In this document: piece after piece, positions 62,601-64,000 of the stretch | Layout: each line of letters begins with the position of its first letter | Numbering within the stretch: position 1 is the stretch's first letter | NCBI GenBank assembly: GCA_019637435.1 | Contig: JAHBVO010000001.1 | Span: forward strand, 1,798,001 to 1,862,000 | Direction of reading: 5' to 3' | DNA: 64,000 nucleotides | Source: Candidatus Obscuribacterales bacterium | GTDB taxonomy: Bacteria; Cyanobacteriota; Vampirovibrionia; Obscuribacterales; Obscuribacteraceae | Program-made: the position numbers and the translations under genes | Notes under the pieces: generated by a model | Told to the model about the DNA's origin: nothing | The model's database searches: none | What the model saw: only the letters and a program-made list of their open reading frames with translations

Positions 62601-64000
62601 AATTAGTTTGAACGCTGGGACAAACAGCATAACCGCCACCAATGTAACTGCTTCAGGACTTAGTGGAAATCAAGACGGTGGTAGCATCAGTATCACAGGC
62701 GGTACCGTGAGCGTTGATAACCTGATCGCAAATGGCTTCGGATCGGGAAACGGCGGCGACATCAACATCTCTGCTAATACCTTGACCGCCGTCCAGTTCA
62801 CCGCAGATGGTGGCTCTTCAGGTTCCGGAGGACAAGGCGGCTCTGTTCAGGTCAATATCAATAGCGCTTCCCAGTATATAGTTGGTCAAATCTCCGCTAA
62901 CGGTGGCGGTGTTACTGGCGGTGCTGGTTCTATTATCGTGAGAAACACCGGATCTGGTGGCATAAGCCTCACTCCGAGTAATATTTCGCTGCTGACGGGT
63001 GGGGCTGGAGGCTCGCTCACTCTAGACGCGACTTCCGGCGCGGTGGACGGACCCATTGCAATCATGGGCAGTTCGATTAACGTCAATGGAAATGCCGGTT
63101 TCAACAACGGACAAATTTTCCTATCCGGCTCCACAATCACGAGTTCAGGAGCATTGTCTCTGACGGCTGTTAATGGGCTCGATCACACTGGCGTGATCGA
63201 ACTCGCTGCGACTACCGGCAATATTGCAATAGCGGGCAACTTCTCTGCGTCTTCGGGATCAGCAATAACCGTTAACACTAACCAGTCAATTACGACGTCA
63301 GGAACAGGCGGTAGTGTCTTACTTCAGTCGATGGATGGTTTAAATGCGGCGACAGCAAACATCATAACTTCGAGCGGAAGTCCAGCTGTTGCAGGTGGTG
63401 CAATCACTATCAATGGCAGTATCGGTAACTACAATATCGGAAATCTTTCAAGTTTGGGGACCGCCTCCCAGAGCGGAGGGAACATAAGTCTGACTAGTGA
63501 CACCGGAAGCTTCAATGTGGGCAACATTAGTGCAGATGGGGGCTCTTCTGGTGGCGGTGGTGGCAGCCTGACCATTACCAGCAATGCTGCGAGCATCAAT
63601 TTAAAATCAATTTCGCTGAAAGGCTTTGGTTCTGCTTCCGGCGGTGACATGGATTTAAGCTCCAACAGCGGAGGCGATATCATATTTGGTGTCAATTCGA
63701 CGGTGGTGTCTGACTCATCTGCGACCGGCGGTAATATTCAGATCTCAACGGGCACAGGCTCCGTTGTTTTTCAAGGTGGAACCTCGTCGATATCCGCGAA
63801 AGGCGGGACTGCTAACGGATCGATATCGTTCGGTCAAGTGGGCATGCTCGATCTTGGCTCTACAGATCTGACCATTGCAAATAACGGAGTAGGTTCTGGC
63901 AGTTCCATAGACTTCTCCTCGGCACTTCCGGGCGGAAGCATATCTTCTACTGGCGGAAGTCTTTCGGTTAACGCATCAGGTTCAGTCAATTTCACTAATA
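59632..64000 (+). CDS. Giant secreted haemagglutinin-like repeat adhesin, N-terminal part (runs off right edge)
   Basis: Open from ATG 59632 to the window edge (1456 codons). Signal peptide to about residue 32 (AAQA/N), a coiled, Arg-rich segment (REALKLDRHEARLERRESRIERAL), then the family module: LSLDLSSTKANITLGENLF, PAEFAAINQKL, ASELVVPQNVTVEGDFG. The motif CLTGDPTYYNTGDI at 61021 matches adhesin 1 (CLIGDPTYYNTGDI). The rest is Gly/Ser/Asn/Thr-rich beta-repeat. It lacks the ANPG segment of the other two. Surface or biofilm role inferred. GAAGGAG Shine-Dalgarno, 8 nt spacing. Confidence 0.88.
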   Translation, partial: MNPQSSGTPTHNMLGASLLACLLSLVGSAAQANSSRGEDLSIGLSAREALKLDRHEARLERRESRIERALGKDSSSFAQMQRPSNVQFARPNGARQHNELRGMSGVSSSLRRAELSGLPGQISPFSTSRPTTGRSTFDTERGNSKLINRGLSLDLSSTKANITLGENLFDGTVTLVIAGEERQFSAGSKATPAEFAAINQKLATGDQSLTLSVGGAASGGSLNLNLVSDNGSTIKASELVVPQNVTVEGDFGRTADGVRVNKDLVNYGSIVASSASGVRNTAVIGARDIVNAEGGSIVSVSSPSNPNLNLALRAARDLTNSGEINSSGDLELAAGRAITNVSKGVIGADGNVLFNAPSINNQGMVIGQSDITFAGPSTEALTINNFGGTVSAQNGSINLRETDYIGTGNSIIYGGDLLSKQLNINAGQATGDVVANDVTGTVNSSGLAAHVSVDTDTLVLGTQCLTGDPTYYNTGDILINGSISVAEDLTIIAGRDISSVFGITLVAVDGAGAGKDITLIAGANITAGSGQLPPAGGPANLASGAQQALSNVTVSGASATGGNIVLGSSNYISSQSNLVTNEDGGDVTLIAYSNGNSRGQIGPNSIVIEAHGHGSGNNGNVTIIGQGSVSIGQIFSYEGNGTAPGTGTVLVAVAPPTTSDGLPITYATDGSIASGNRFVPVNSPGNLNAQVLLGPVLASGNVSIIGSYDIVLGTVASYSGDISLQTDNGRLFFNTGAILTADSISAYSSGIQNVAGTFNANQVQLKSGSNITFDQTTINADSVTLLSNQNLVLSNSTINAREGLLAVAGQSITGDAGEWSHLNGSTSGDAANIALFAGASWTDNGATVTIGGSSATGGSIVGDSLQTITTSSTGGGSAGAITMVAFAQPSNSTSGRVTPQAVTEITAKGSGGLNGDVTIVADGTGNSIIVDSIDVTGGTAGGAITLSVTNPNVGSVSPITKSDATYSGSFAGSAQGAGAIQVLGELKGNQISLNAGTNSITATNVTASGLSGNQDGGSISITGGTVSVDNLIANGFGSGNGGDINISANTLTAVQFTADGGSSGSGGQGGSVQVNINSASQYIVGQISANGGGVTGGAGSIIVRNTGSGGISLTPSNISLLTGGAGGSLTLDATSGAVDGPIAIMGSSINVNGNAGFNNGQIFLSGSTITSSGALSLTAVNGLDHTGVIELAATTGNIAIAGNFSASSGSAITVNTNQSITTSGTGGSVLLQSMDGLNAATANIITSSGSPAVAGGAITINGSIGNYNIGNLSSLGTASQSGGNISLTSDTGSFNVGNISADGGSSGGGGGSLTITSNAASINLKSISLKGFGSASGGDMDLSSNSGGDIIFGVNSTVVSDSSATGGNIQISTGTGSVVFQGGTSSISAKGGTANGSISFGQVGMLDLGSTDLTIANNGVGSGSSIDFSSALPGGSISSTGGSLSVNASGSVNFTN

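Overview
The window reads as an environmental bacterium with long, dense, chromosome-like gene content and no phage, transposon or CRISPR. The mix fits the non-photosynthetic cyanobacterial sister class Vampirovibrionia/Melainabacteria, perhaps an Obscuribacterales-like genome: giant haemagglutinin-like secreted repeat proteins, a DUF6745-type gene, and many small secreted or membrane proteins of unknown role. This placement is an inference from gene content only.

Layout. 1-2875 (minus) is the N-terminal part of a giant secreted beta-repeat adhesin. 3036-7016 holds two divergent paralogous His-rich membrane proteins, a DUF3592 protein and another membrane protein. 7137-11361 carries a class C beta-lactamase-like serine hydrolase, a nitronate monooxygenase and a secreted TPR-like protein. 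11505-16539 is a VIT-domain membrane protein and a GT39-type glycosyltransferase. 16577-18025 is serS with a complete transcription attenuator: promoter, a 14-codon leader peptide with five consecutive Ser codons, competing hairpins and an intrinsic terminator. 19393-28509 is a complete 3038-residue adhesin with a FecR-like C-terminus. 28621-42613 mixes housekeeping and accessory genes: MFS transporter, TyrA-PheA fusion, DapB-like reductase, alpha/beta hydrolase, MmcQ/YjbR protein, malate:quinone oxidoreductase, SRPBCC protein, lipocalin, PspA-like protein, degenerate Nudix protein and a disordered protein. 43274-48067 is a single-gene DUF4011/SF1 helicase/Vsr-like nuclease/DUF3320 protein of the kind linked to phage defence. 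48141-52596 (minus) contains a marR - Fe-S/SCP2 - fabF operon, a Lys-Gly repeat protein and a nitroreductase. 52852-54464 is a split DUF6745-type gene. 54756-59243 is a calpain-like cysteine protease with many EF-hand motifs and a partner gene. 59632 to the right edge is a third adhesin paralogue.

How parts work together. The three giant adhesins share a conserved module after the signal peptide and a conserved motif further in, so they form one family, probably building cell-surface or biofilm structures. serS appears to be controlled by ribosome stalling on Ser codons, which senses charged tRNA-Ser. Several promoters (serS leader, marR, lipocalin) place the -10 box only 6-7 nt before the ATG with no clear Shine-Dalgarno sequence, so leaderless translation looks common here. 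Other genes (serS itself, the 61-aa gene, adhesin 3, mqo) have strong Shine-Dalgarno sites. No tRNA, rRNA or metabolite riboswitch was recognised.
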